Source: Lyngbya sp. HA4199-MV5 | GTDB taxonomy: Bacteria; Cyanobacteriota; Cyanobacteriia; Leptolyngbyales; Leptolyngbyaceae | DNA: 64,000 nucleotides | Direction of reading: 5' to 3' | Assembly: GCA_019359375.1 (NCBI GenBank) | Contig: JAHHHL010000016.1 | Location: forward strand, 1 to 64,000 | Shown: positions 13,401 to 21,427 of the stretch, piece by piece | How the letters are laid out: the number at the start of each line of letters is the position of its first letter | Numbering within the stretch: the stretch's first letter is position 1 | Position numbers and translations under genes: made by a program | The notes under the pieces: generated by a model | What the model saw: only the letters and a program-made list of their open reading frames with translations | What the model was told of the DNA's origin: nothing | The model's database searches: none

Positions 13401-14999
13401 CTACCGCGACACCTGCACCGGAGTCCGGTTGGGCTTCACTTCAAATTCAGCCGACTGAATCATCGATCGCCCCGTCATTTCAGGTGGCTGAGGCAGCTTC
13501 AGAATGTCAAGGATGGTAGGCGCAATATCGGCAAGGCGACCATCTTCACGCAAGGGTACCTCCGTTCCGTGTACGGGGATTTTGCGCCCTTCGCCTTCCA
13601 CCAGAATGAAGGGCACAGGATTGGTTGTATGGGCTGTCCAGGGGTTGCCCTGCCCATCGCACATCACTTCAGCGTTGCCGTGATCGGCTGTGATGAGCGT
13701 CGTGCCACCTGCCTGGATAATGCTTTCCAGCAAACGACCGAGGCAGCGATCGACCGCTTCCAGTGCCGTGACCGTTGGCTCTATTTTGCCTGTATGACCG
13801 ACCATATCAGGATTGGCGTAGTTCAGGACGATGAGCGAGTAGACGCGCTTTTTCACCGCCGCGATCGCCACCTCCGTCACCTTCTCAGCAGACATGGCAG
13901 GGGCTTTATCGTAGGTTGCTACCATTGGGCTGGGTACCAGTTCCCGATCTTCGCCAGCAAAGGGATCTTCAATGCCACCGTTGAAGAAGTAGGTGACATG
14001 GGCGTATTTTTCGGTTTCAGCCGAGCGAAACTGGCGCAGACCGTGATGAGCAATTACTTCGCCCAGAATGTTGGTCAAATCCTGTGGTGCAAAGGCAACC
14101 GCAACGGGTAGCTGCGAATCGTACTGCGTAAAGGTCACAAACGATAGGGGTTTTACCTGGTCTCGCGGGAAACCATCAAAGGCGGGATCAACGAATGCCT
14201 GCGTCAACTGGCGAGCGCGATCGGGGCGGAAGTTGAAGAAAATCACCCCATCTCTAGGCTGCACGGCACCGGGCGCAATTCGCGTAGGCAACACAAATTC
14301 GTCATTTACCCCGTCTGCGTAGGATGCTTGTAAGACTTCCAGCGCCGATCGACCATCCCCTTCGCCATCTTGCGCCATCACGTCATACGCAAGCTGCACG
14401 CGATCCCAGCGGTGATCCCGATCCATGCTGTAGTAGCGTCCACTGAGGGTGGCAATGCGCCCAATGCCGCGATCAGCAACATAAGCCTGAATCTTCTCAA
14501 CCGAAATTTTGCCCGCGGTGGGCGCGGTATCACGACCATCTGTAATGACGTGGATGCACACATCCTCAAGCTGCTGATCCTTTGCCAGATCCAGCAGCCC
14601 AAACAGGTGCATCAGGTGCGAATGCACGCCACCATCCGAACATAGTCCAACCAGATGCAGCTTCGTGCCGTTACGCTTCACATCCTGACAGACTTTAACC
14701 AGCGCCGCATTGCTCAGCAGCGTGCCATCTTCTACCGCATCCGAAATGCGTACCAATTCTTGCGGTACCACTCGCCCTGCGCCAATGTTCAGGTGCCCTA
14801 CTTCCGAGTTGCCCATTTGCCCATCTGGCAACCCCACGTCCTTACCCGACGTGCGAATCAACGTATGGGGGTAGGTTGCCCAAAGACTGTCAATCACCGG
14901 GGTCTTCGCTGCTGTAACGGCATTACAGTCAGTGTCTTCTCGATAGCCCCAACCGTCCAAAATCACCAACACTACTGGAGACACAGGCGCTTGCGCCAT
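13401..14999 (-). CDS. gpmI: 2,3-bisphosphoglycerate-independent phosphoglycerate mutase
   Basis: A 532-residue Mn-dependent glycolytic enzyme interconverting 3- and 2-phosphoglycerate. PVVLVILDGWGYRED is the N-terminal metal site. GNSEVGHLNIGAGR carries the phosphoserine nucleophile (NSE). VITDGRDTAP, RYYSMDRDHRWDR and the C-terminal LITADHGNAEVM complete the alkaline-phosphatase-fold metal ligands. The frame is open upstream to 15224, but MAQAPVSPVVLV at 14999 gives the normal length and is preceded by AAGGGCG; the extra 75 residues look like translated spacer. Confidence 0.95.
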   Translation of the reverse strand: MAQAPVSPVVLVILDGWGYREDTDCNAVTAAKTPVIDSLWATYPHTLIRTSGKDVGLPDGQMGNSEVGHLNIGAGRVVPQELVRISDAVEDGTLLSNAALVKVCQDVKRNGTKLHLVGLCSDGGVHSHLMHLFGLLDLAKDQQLEDVCIHVITDGRDTAPTAGKISVEKIQAYVADRGIGRIATLSGRYYSMDRDHRWDRVQLAYDVMAQDGEGDGRSALEVLQASYADGVNDEFVLPTRIAPGAVQPRDGVIFFNFRPDRARQLTQAFVDPAFDGFPRDQVKPLSFVTFTQYDSQLPVAVAFAPQDLTNILGEVIAHHGLRQFRSAETEKYAHVTYFFNGGIEDPFAGEDRELVPSPMVATYDKAPAMSAEKVTEVAIAAVKKRVYSLIVLNYANPDMVGHTGKIEPTVTALEAVDRCLGRLLESIIQAGGTTLITADHGNAEVMCDGQGNPWTAHTTNPVPFILVEGEGRKIPVHGTEVPLREDGRLADIAPTILDILKLPQPPEMTGRSMIQSAEFEVKPNRTPVQVSR

Positions 15000-15296
15000 A
15001 GAAACTCGCCCTTCCATGAATGAGTTCTCAGAAATAATAGCATTGCCGCTCAGTATCCTTAAAGCTGCAATGAATCTGGAATGGTAATCTTTTTGATAAC
15101 TTGACTGATTGATGAAGCCATTAGTGCTGTCAGTGGAATTCTGCGGGTGGCGATCGGAAGGCAGGGGGCAGGGGAGACAGGGGAAGCTAGGGAAGCAGGC
15201 AACCTCCTTCCCTGACGCATTCAACCCTCAATTTCAAAGGTTTTTTTAGCTCCCTCTGCTCCCTCTGCCCCTCTGCTCCCTTTGCCTCCTCTGCGC

Positions 15297-16208
15297 TCAC
15301 TCTCCACCTGGTTTCAGCCCGCCTGTATCGCCCGATCGCACTCTTGATGAAGGATTAATCCACTCATTTAGCCCCTCACCCAGGAGCGATAGTCCGACGA
15401 CCATCACGGTCATTGCCAGACCGGGGAACAAGGTCGTCCACCAGATCCCGCCTGTAGAAAGTCCATCTAACGCTTGCCGTAGGTCATAGCCCCATTCAGC
15501 GGTTTCTTCGGGCAAGCCTAAGCCCAAAAAGCCCAGTCCGCCCAATGTGAGAATGGCATCGGCGGCGTTGAGTGTAAACAAGACTGGCACGCTTTGCACC
15601 ACATTCAAAAACAAGTAGCGGCTGAGGATTGCCCAGGTAGACGCGCCCATTGCCTGTGCCGCTTCAATAAAGAGTTCTGTTTTGACGCTCACGGTATGGT
15701 TGCGAACGACGCGATAGTACTGTGGCACATAGGCAATACTGAGCGCGATCGCCGCATTCAATACCCCACGACCCACCACAAACGCCAGCGTCACCGACAG
15801 CAGTAATCCCGGTAGCGTGTAAATAGTATCCATTAAAAACAGCAGGAGGCGATCGAGCTTGCCGCCCAAATAGCCGCTGACCATGCCCAACGGCACCCCA
15901 ATGATTAAACTCAGCAGGGTTGCCAGAATCACCACCTGAAGCGCTGCCTGACTGCCAAACACCGTACGAGACAGCACATCGTAGCCCAGTCGCGTTGTGC
16001 CAAACCAATGTGTCCAAGAAGGTGGCTCTTGCGGTGGGTTTGCCAAAAATTCTGTCGGGTCTTGCAGCCAACCAAAAGATTGCAATGCTGGAGCCAGAAC
16101 CGCCAACCCCACAAAAAAGATGGTGATGACCAACCCCACCTGCGTCATCCGTACAGAGAGAGAGGCGCGATCGGTTAAACGAAAGAATTGGTTGATAGAA
16201 AAAGACAT
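15297..16208 (-). CDS. peptide/nickel-type ABC transporter permease (DppC-like)
   Basis: A 303-residue inner-membrane protein with about six membrane segments. HWFGTTRLGYDVLSR is the DppC/OppC signature after the first helix, and EAAQAMGASTWAILSRYLFL is the EAA loop contacting the ATPase. It would move oligopeptides, dipeptides or nickel into the cell. No cognate ATPase or second permease adjoins it; the nearest related gene is the solute-binding lipoprotein at 50636, far away. Scattered subunits are common for this system in cyanobacteria. Low-complexity tracts (15161-15295) lie just downstream. Confidence 0.9.
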   Translation of the reverse strand: MSFSINQFFRLTDRASLSVRMTQVGLVITIFFVGLAVLAPALQSFGWLQDPTEFLANPPQEPPSWTHWFGTTRLGYDVLSRTVFGSQAALQVVILATLLSLIIGVPLGMVSGYLGGKLDRLLLFLMDTIYTLPGLLLSVTLAFVVGRGVLNAAIALSIAYVPQYYRVVRNHTVSVKTELFIEAAQAMGASTWAILSRYLFLNVVQSVPVLFTLNAADAILTLGGLGFLGLGLPEETAEWGYDLRQALDGLSTGGIWWTTLFPGLAMTVMVVGLSLLGEGLNEWINPSSRVRSGDTGGLKPGGE

Positions 16209-16346
16209 GGGAGAAGTGTTAGCGGTCAGCGTTTAATGATTCATTCATGCTTAATCATCTCAGCATTTGGATCAGGGCATTTGGATCAGGTTGTTGCTGG
16301 CTCAAACCGGGTTGAGGGAAGCATCCACTCACCGACTAAACAAAAA

Positions 16347-16380
16347 AAAGCAGTCTACCTACCCGGTGGCGGACTGCTTT
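16347..16380 (-). terminator. Rho-independent terminator (minus strand)
   Basis: AAAGCAGTC and GACTGCTTT are perfect 9-bp arms around a 16-nt loop. On the minus strand the stem is followed by a run of T residues. It would end transcripts of the amidase gene that stops at 16611. The 16381-16610 spacer holds nothing else recognisable. Confidence 0.75.
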
Positions 16381-16610
16381 GTCAGAATGATGATGAGCTT
16401 CTCAATGCGTTAATCATGATCTAGCTAATGAGATCTAACTTCTATCCTTTGGTACATTTCCAGGCGCGATCGCTTTAAAACTTGAGCCGAGAAACCGTTG
16501 CTGTTTTACGCTTAAGGAAATAATCAGTAGGTGGTCTAAATAACGTCAGTATTAAGGTCTTTTCAGTCTTGAGCCGTAGGCTGCACCTGCCATTTCTAAG
16601 ACGCTAAATG

Positions 16611-17990
16611 TTAAGACGCTAAATTGCCATTCACGGCTTGACGAATATCCGGTAATCGGACGGTTCTCCCACCTTCGGTGCCGGGGCATTCTGTGGCGAC
16701 GCGATCGCGATGTCCCATCATGCGGGGTAAGTTGCGAGTACCAAAATCGCCCGTGGGCGTGGGAATAGGAGTGACCGTATTGGTAATGCCATACCGCTTG
16801 CAGAGCAGCGTACACAGTGCCACTGCCGCGTTGTACATAGCCTGGTTGATCGTGACGGTGCTATAGACACCATCAAAGGCAACGCCTAGACCGTCGTTGA
16901 CCACATCATGGGCACCCCGCTTTGTTTCACTCCGTGCAGAGTAAACTCGACCACTCGGCATAACGATGAAGTGATAGCCAATATCAGCCCAGCCGTTGCC
17001 ATTCACATGACCGTTGTAGATGACTCGCATACGGGCGGCTTCGTCTGCGATCGAGGCGTTCGTCGCTGGCGCGTTCTTAAGAAAGGTGTGATGCAGCGTA
17101 ATGCCTTTAGGCTGTAGGTTGGGTAGGTCAGATGGCGAGGGAGTGCTAGTCCAGGTTGCGCGGGGCTGTACCTGGAATGTACCCGCTTCAGCGCTGATCA
17201 CCTGAATGATGGTTTGGGCTTTGTCTTGCTCAGAGCCAATGATTTCGATGAGACGTTGCCCGGTTTGACGTAACACGGTTTGAGCCTGCCACTTGCCATC
17301 CTGAACTCTGGGACGAGCCAGTTCTAGCGTTTGGTCTGCCCGTAAAATGAGCTGGTCGCCATTGTTGTAGTTGGTTGCGTCGCCTGTAAGCGTAAGGGTG
17401 GCTTCTACCTTTACTTGTTTAGGTGGATTAGTAAAGCTGACGCGGGGAGGGCGTGGTTGAGCCGCAATGACATCGATCGCCGTCTGAGCGCGATCGCGTC
17501 CATCCGAGCTAATAATTTCCAGCACCCGCTTACCCGGTTGGTTAAACCCAATGGTCGTTTGCCATTTGCCCGCGTTCACAAACGGTTTTGCCAGATCAAA
17601 CTGCTGATCGGCGCGTAAAATGAGCGCGCTACCGTCGGGGAAATTGGCTGCTGTACCCCCGATCGTCGCGGTTTGCAGTACAGGCAGTCGAGTGGGCACC
17701 TGGGTAAACTGAAGTTGTCTTGCTTGTGGTGCTGTGGAGACCACTGGAATGGTCAGTTCGACGCTTTCAGTCCCCACCTGAATTTTGAGACGGCGGTTGC
17801 CTGCTTGCTGAAACAAGAAATCGATCTGCCAGGTGCCATCGACATTGATCTCTGGTCCAGTGGTGCGAAATTGACCATCGATCGTCATCATCAGGTTGTT
17901 GCCAGCGTAGAAGGGAGAGGCAACCCCTAAGATCGAGAAGCGCTGTTGCACCAGCACTGGACTTTGGGGGGCTTGAGTAATCTGAAGCAT
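16611..17990 (-). CDS. N-acetylmuramoyl-L-alanine amidase (PGRP fold) with beta repeats
   Basis: A 459-residue protein. The C-terminal half (about 285-450) is an amidase_2/PGRP zinc peptidoglycan amidase: the first ligand lies in GITLHHTFL, the core in DIGYHFIVMPSGRVY, and the last ligands in MMGHRDRVATECPG. The N-terminal 270 residues contain three similar beta-sandwich repeats sharing NGDQLILRADQ-like and GKWQ...GQRLIEIIGS-like strings, probably substrate- or wall-binding. No signal peptide is visible at the annotated start. It should cleave the bond between muramic acid and the stem peptide during wall turnover. A terminator lies 230 bp downstream. Confidence 0.85.
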   Translation of the reverse strand: MLQITQAPQSPVLVQQRFSILGVASPFYAGNNLMMTIDGQFRTTGPEINVDGTWQIDFLFQQAGNRRLKIQVGTESVELTIPVVSTAPQARQLQFTQVPTRLPVLQTATIGGTAANFPDGSALILRADQQFDLAKPFVNAGKWQTTIGFNQPGKRVLEIISSDGRDRAQTAIDVIAAQPRPPRVSFTNPPKQVKVEATLTLTGDATNYNNGDQLILRADQTLELARPRVQDGKWQAQTVLRQTGQRLIEIIGSEQDKAQTIIQVISAEAGTFQVQPRATWTSTPSPSDLPNLQPKGITLHHTFLKNAPATNASIADEAARMRVIYNGHVNGNGWADIGYHFIVMPSGRVYSARSETKRGAHDVVNDGLGVAFDGVYSTVTINQAMYNAAVALCTLLCKRYGITNTVTPIPTPTGDFGTRNLPRMMGHRDRVATECPGTEGGRTVRLPDIRQAVNGNLAS

Positions 17991-18280
17991 ACGGAAGAAT
18001 CCTCAAAACGGGAGCATTTTGGCTGCTGAACCAGTTTGCTTAATGAGGCTGGAATGGTCAAGGGCTAAGGTGAGATAGACTCTACGATCGATCAGCTCAA
18101 AGCAGCGACGGCAATCAACTTTAAACGTAGCACTAAGCTTTCTATGCGTATTTGAATTGTTAGCCTGCGTCAGGCGCATGGTCGTCAACTAAGTAACCTG
18201 AGTTCGGGATAAGCTGAAACCGTGATTCTGCCGTTGCCTGAAAAGGCGATTCTTTCGTCAAAGTCATGGCAAAATCCCCT

Positions 18281-18319
18281 TAACCCGAACTGACGTTTGA
18301 GTAGCGTCAGTTCGGGTTA
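18281..18319. repeat. 15-bp-arm inverted repeat
   Basis: TAACCCGAACTGACG (18281-18295) and CGTCAGTTCGGGTTA (18305-18319) are perfect arms around a 9-nt loop. A related AACCTGAGTTCGGG string lies at 18190. The rest of the 17991-18375 spacer has no recognisable gene. The hairpin may stop transcription of the orphan antitoxin gene to its right. Confidence 0.6.
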
Positions 18320-18375
18320 GATTCGCCTCTAAGTTGGCAGCCCGTAGCTTTTTCGCATCTTTAAGGACTTGACGA

Positions 18376-18660
18376 CTAAACTGAATCGTCCACGCCATTG
18401 AGATGCTCCAAATTTAGATGCTCCAAAAACGTCTCTTCCGACACCCAATCATCGGACTGTTCAGCCGCTCTTACTACCTGCACCAAACCCGGCACCGCTT
18501 GCAAATAAAGGGTTCCCTGCAAACTATCCCAATCGGCTTTTGACAGCAACACCGCGTTTCCTTTGCGACTGGTAATTTCTCGCGGCAGGTGGTCTTGATT
18601 CACTTGCTCAACCAGTCTAAACAAATTTGCTCTCGCTTCGCTGGCACTCAGACTTTCCAT
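18376..18660 (-). CDS. Phd/YefM-family antitoxin without visible toxin
   Basis: A 94-residue protein starting MESLSASEARANLFRLV, followed by EQVNQDHLPREITSRKGN and AVLLSKADWDSL. This is the Phd/YefM DNA-binding N-terminus plus its strand. The C-terminal half would bind a YoeB-type toxin, but no RelE-fold gene follows before the next 18281 hairpin. It is therefore an orphan, or acts on a distant toxin. An ATG four codons upstream is also possible. Confidence 0.8.
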   Translation of the reverse strand: MESLSASEARANLFRLVEQVNQDHLPREITSRKGNAVLLSKADWDSLQGTLYLQAVPGLVQVVRAAEQSDDWVSEETFLEHLNLEHLNGVDDSV

Positions 18661-18761
18661 GAGCCAGTCCAATGATGTACGACTTATTGTACTGTATGGA
18701 ACGATCGCCGAGCCTGTAGATCGCCAATCCTTTAAAACGCCAACCTTGTAAATTGTCGGTA

Positions 18762-19516
18762 TCAGTAACTAATTTTCAAGGTGACAGTTGCGCTAACTAT
18801 TTGGGAGCCAGTCACTACGGTTGAAAACTGCTGAGAGTCAAGCCTAGCAGTTCTTGCTTCTAATGCGTCTACCCTACCAGATGCTCCGTTATCAGAGTAA
18901 TTAAAGATTCTACCAACTACGTTGGGTCGAGGCGCGAGGATTTGGACTTCTGACACTTCCTGTTGAGTGGCTTTCATAGCACTCAGGGCAGCCTGACTTT
19001 TTGTTCAGCATTCTGAAATGCCTCTCGAATAACTTTCTTCTGCGCTGCTTCAATCACCTCTTCAGAAGAAAAGAGGGTCAGGCTACTAATCCGATTCGCT
19101 CCAGCTTTGACAACTTCACCTAAAATGCTACCTACCCGCGCATTTGGAACCTGAAAACTAATGGTGTTAGTAGCGCGGTAGCCAACAATTTGCCGCTGAG
19201 ATCTTGAACTGTAGTCGCTTATCGGCTCCAGTTCAAGATCTGTCGTCTCTAGATTCTGCACCTTTTGTGCTCTCAGCAGTGTTACAACCGCTGACGTGCG
19301 ACGCGCCACTTCTTTTTGAACAGTGTTGACATCCTTCCCTTGAACGTCAATGCCGACGTTAACACCTGTTGTTGTGGTTGGAATTTGCACCTGTGCATCC
19401 CCGGCGACGGTTAACGCTCTGACTCGTTTTTCCTGCGTCAAGGCTGGAGTGGCGACACTCAAATTTACCAGCCCGATCGCCAGCGGTAGCAGCATCCATC
19501 GGTTAAGCTCGTTCAT
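18762..19516 (-). pseudogene. SIMPL-domain (DUF541) exported protein, frameshifted
   Basis: The gene begins MNELNRWMLLPLAIGLVN with a cleavable signal peptide, and the SIMPL/DUF541 body follows (RALTVAGDAQVQIPTTTT, GYRATNTISFQVPNA). After EAFQNAEQKVR the frame ends in LP and stop at 18983. The correct continuation AALSAMKATQQEVSEVQI runs in the next frame to 18762. A single missing base near 18995 explains the break. Joined, the protein would have about 250 residues, normal for periplasmic SIMPL proteins of unknown function. It is either a recent mutation or a sequencing error. Confidence 0.75.
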
Positions 19517-19623
19517 TGTCAAATCCCTTCTCAGCAAAGACCTGATGCAGTATAGGCAGATCAAGGATTACAGGCGCGACAGAGAAATTACTTAAAGCCC
19601 TTAATTTTAGTGTTGCGGGCAAA

Positions 19624-19724
19624 GCGGCACGATCGCTTGCAGATCTTTGCTGCTCAAAAAAACGAGATCCAGGAGGTGCGGTAGCATTGGTTTAGTGGTC
19701 ATTGCTGAAGAGCGATCGTGCCGC
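19624..19724. repeat. separated HIP1-containing inverted repeat
   Basis: GCGGCACGATCGC (19624-19636) and GCGATCGTGCCGC (19712-19724) are perfect 13-bp arms 75 bp apart, upstream of the Uma2 gene. A similar GCGATCGTGCC hairpin lies at 32261. Confidence 0.45.
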
Positions 19725-19760
19725 AAGCTCTCAACATAAGCGTTTAAGCAGGACATCGCT

Positions 19761-20381
19761 ATGGTGCAAGCCACTCCCCAACTCACAACCTTTGATGAGT
19801 TTATTGCCTGGTATCCAGAGGATGGGCGGTATGAGCTAATCAATGGGAGAGTGTGTGAAGTGAAACCAACCGGGCTGCATGAACAGGTCGGGGGCTACCT
19901 GAACCGAAGACTGTCGGTGGAAATGGATCGGTTAGGGTTGCCGTATTTCATCCCCAAAAGCTGTACCGTCAAGCCGTTTAGCGAACAGTCGGGTTATCTG
20001 CCAGATGTGGTCGTGGTGGATCAGACGAAATTAGCAGATGAACCCCGCTGGCAGCCAGAATCTACGTTAATGCAAGGTCGATCGATGCCCCTGGTAGTGG
20101 AAGTCGTCAGCACCAATTGGCGCGATGACTACCAGCGCAAGGCAGCAGATTACGAGGAGATGGGCATTCTGGAGTTTTGGATCGTGGATTACTTGGGGTT
20201 AGGCGGACGGCGCTACATCGGCACACCCAAGCAGCCTACGTTTTCGGTGTATCAGTGGGTGGATGGAGAGTATCAGGTGGCATTGTTTCGAGGTGAAACC
20301 CGCATTCTGTCACCGACGTTCTCAGAATTGGTGTTAACGCTTGCTCAGATACTGCAACACGTTGGCATTAAGGTTGACTAA
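19761..20381 (+). CDS. Uma2-family (DUF820) PD-(D/E)XK endonuclease-like protein
   Basis: A 206-residue protein of a family greatly expanded in cyanobacteria. FDEFIAWYPEDGRYELINGR is the typical N-terminus. The nuclease core runs through YLPDVVVVDQ (active-site Asp), PLVVEVVSTNW (Glu) and DDYQRKAADYEEMGI (Lys). The C-terminal strands describe an interface. Biological role unknown. The family is often linked to mobile DNA. Single gene with a HIP1-bearing inverted repeat upstream. Confidence 0.88.
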   Translation: MVQATPQLTTFDEFIAWYPEDGRYELINGRVCEVKPTGLHEQVGGYLNRRLSVEMDRLGLPYFIPKSCTVKPFSEQSGYLPDVVVVDQTKLADEPRWQPESTLMQGRSMPLVVEVVSTNWRDDYQRKAADYEEMGILEFWIVDYLGLGGRRYIGTPKQPTFSVYQWVDGEYQVALFRGETRILSPTFSELVLTLAQILQHVGIKVD

Positions 20382-20510
20382 CCATTGAAGCTTTTCGATG
20401 GGTGCTTTTAGCCTTACCACGATCGCCTCGCTATTTCTCCCATTCCACTACGCCCAGTGCTTTCAGTAGGGATTTTTGAGCTTCCGTGAGTTCAGTAAGG
20501 ACTTAATAGC

Positions 20511-20747
20511 TCATCCCAAACCCAATTTTTGCTTCAGGCTAGACAACGAGATGTCCCCCGGTTCCTGCAAAGCCGTATCGGCATCGAAGCTGTCTATCTC
20601 ATCCTCAAGCGCCTCAAGTGGTAACTCTAAGTCCACTTTGTATTTGAATTGCAGGTATTGCAAAAAATGACACAGCTCATCTAGAGCCGATCGGGGCAAT
20701 GAAGGCACCTCTAAGTCAACAGGCTCAGTTAGCGGCAACGTAGTCAT
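20511..20747 (-). CDS. small hypothetical antitoxin-like protein
   Basis: A 78-residue acidic protein. LPRSALDELCHFLQYLQFKY resembles the N-terminal helices of DUF2281-type antitoxins, and the C-terminus is acidic and probably unfolded alone. It follows higA by only 6 bp and is likely cotranscribed. No separate toxin is seen. Confidence 0.6.
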   Translation of the reverse strand: MTTLPLTEPVDLEVPSLPRSALDELCHFLQYLQFKYKVDLELPLEALEDEIDSFDADTALQEPGDISLSSLKQKLGLG

Positions 20748-20753
20748 CGCTCC

Positions 20754-21056
20754 TTACACCGCACGAGGACGAATTTTCTCCAGTTCTTGCGCTTCGTCCT
20801 CTTGAGCATGATAGAGATCCCAGCGCAATTGCAGCGTCATCCAAAAAGCAGCAGAAACCTCAAAAAACTTAGCCAGCCTTAATGCCGTACTGGGTGTTAT
20901 GCCACGCTTCCCGTTCACCAATTCATTGACCCGTTGATACGGAACATGGATGGCATCGGCTAATTCGCGTTGAGTCAATCCCATTGGTAGCAAAAATTCC
21001 TCAAGCAGCATTTCTCCTGGATGGGTGGGCGATCGATGGGTTGGTACTCTCATCAT
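20754..21056 (-). CDS. higA: HigA-family antitoxin
   Basis: A 100-residue XRE-type helix-turn-helix protein. THPGEMLLEEFLLPMGLTQR and then ELADAIHVPYQRVNELVNGK is the HigA DNA-binding domain, with ITPSTALRLAKFFEVSAAFW following. The start at 21056 is chosen because AAAGAGGAAGAC precedes it; the frame is open further upstream over the toxin gene. It would repress its own operon and neutralise HigB, whose gene lies immediately upstream but is broken. Confidence 0.9.
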   Translation of the reverse strand: MMRVPTHRSPTHPGEMLLEEFLLPMGLTQRELADAIHVPYQRVNELVNGKRGITPSTALRLAKFFEVSAAFWMTLQLRWDLYHAQEDEAQELEKIRPRAV

Positions 21057-21069
21057 GTCTTCCTCTTTG

Positions 21070-21365
21070 CTAACCGTGATAGTCCACAATTTCAACATCA
21101 TCCGGTTCTGCCTCTGTCCAAACGAAACAGATCCGGTATTGGTCATTGATGCGGATACTGAACTGTCCTTTGCGATCGCCCTTGAGTCCTTCCAGGCGAT
21201 TTCCAGGCGGCACTCGTAGCTCATCTACAGTGATCACAGAATCCAGTAAATCGAGCTTTCGACGTGCTTGCTTCCATAAAGACGATGACAAACCTTTCGA
21301 GCGGCTTGGGACGACTTACCATTAAAGATATCTTCTGTTCCAGAGTCTTTAAACGACCGGATCAT
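21070..21365 (-). pseudogene. higB: HigB-family toxin, frameshifted
   Basis: The N-terminus MIRSFKDSGTEDIFNGKS, continuing SQAARKVC, is read from 21365. The rest (SSLWKQARRKLDLLD, VPPGNRLEGLKGDRKGQFSI, NDQYRICFVW) is in another frame ending at 21070. One lost base around 21290 separates the halves. Together they would give a normal HigB mRNA interferase of about 98 residues. The order toxin then antitoxin fits HigBA. The break inactivates the toxin unless it is a sequencing error, while the antitoxin remains intact. Confidence 0.8.
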
Positions 21366-21427
21366 AAAAGCACTGTAGCACGGTATCTGTGCTATTCCAG
21401 CTTGTCGTGCCGAAGCGATCGCCCCGG

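Noticed and set aside
13401-15224. Long 607-residue form of GpmI
   Set aside because: The first 75 residues translate spacer and low-complexity repeat; the family starts at MAQAPVSPVVLV.
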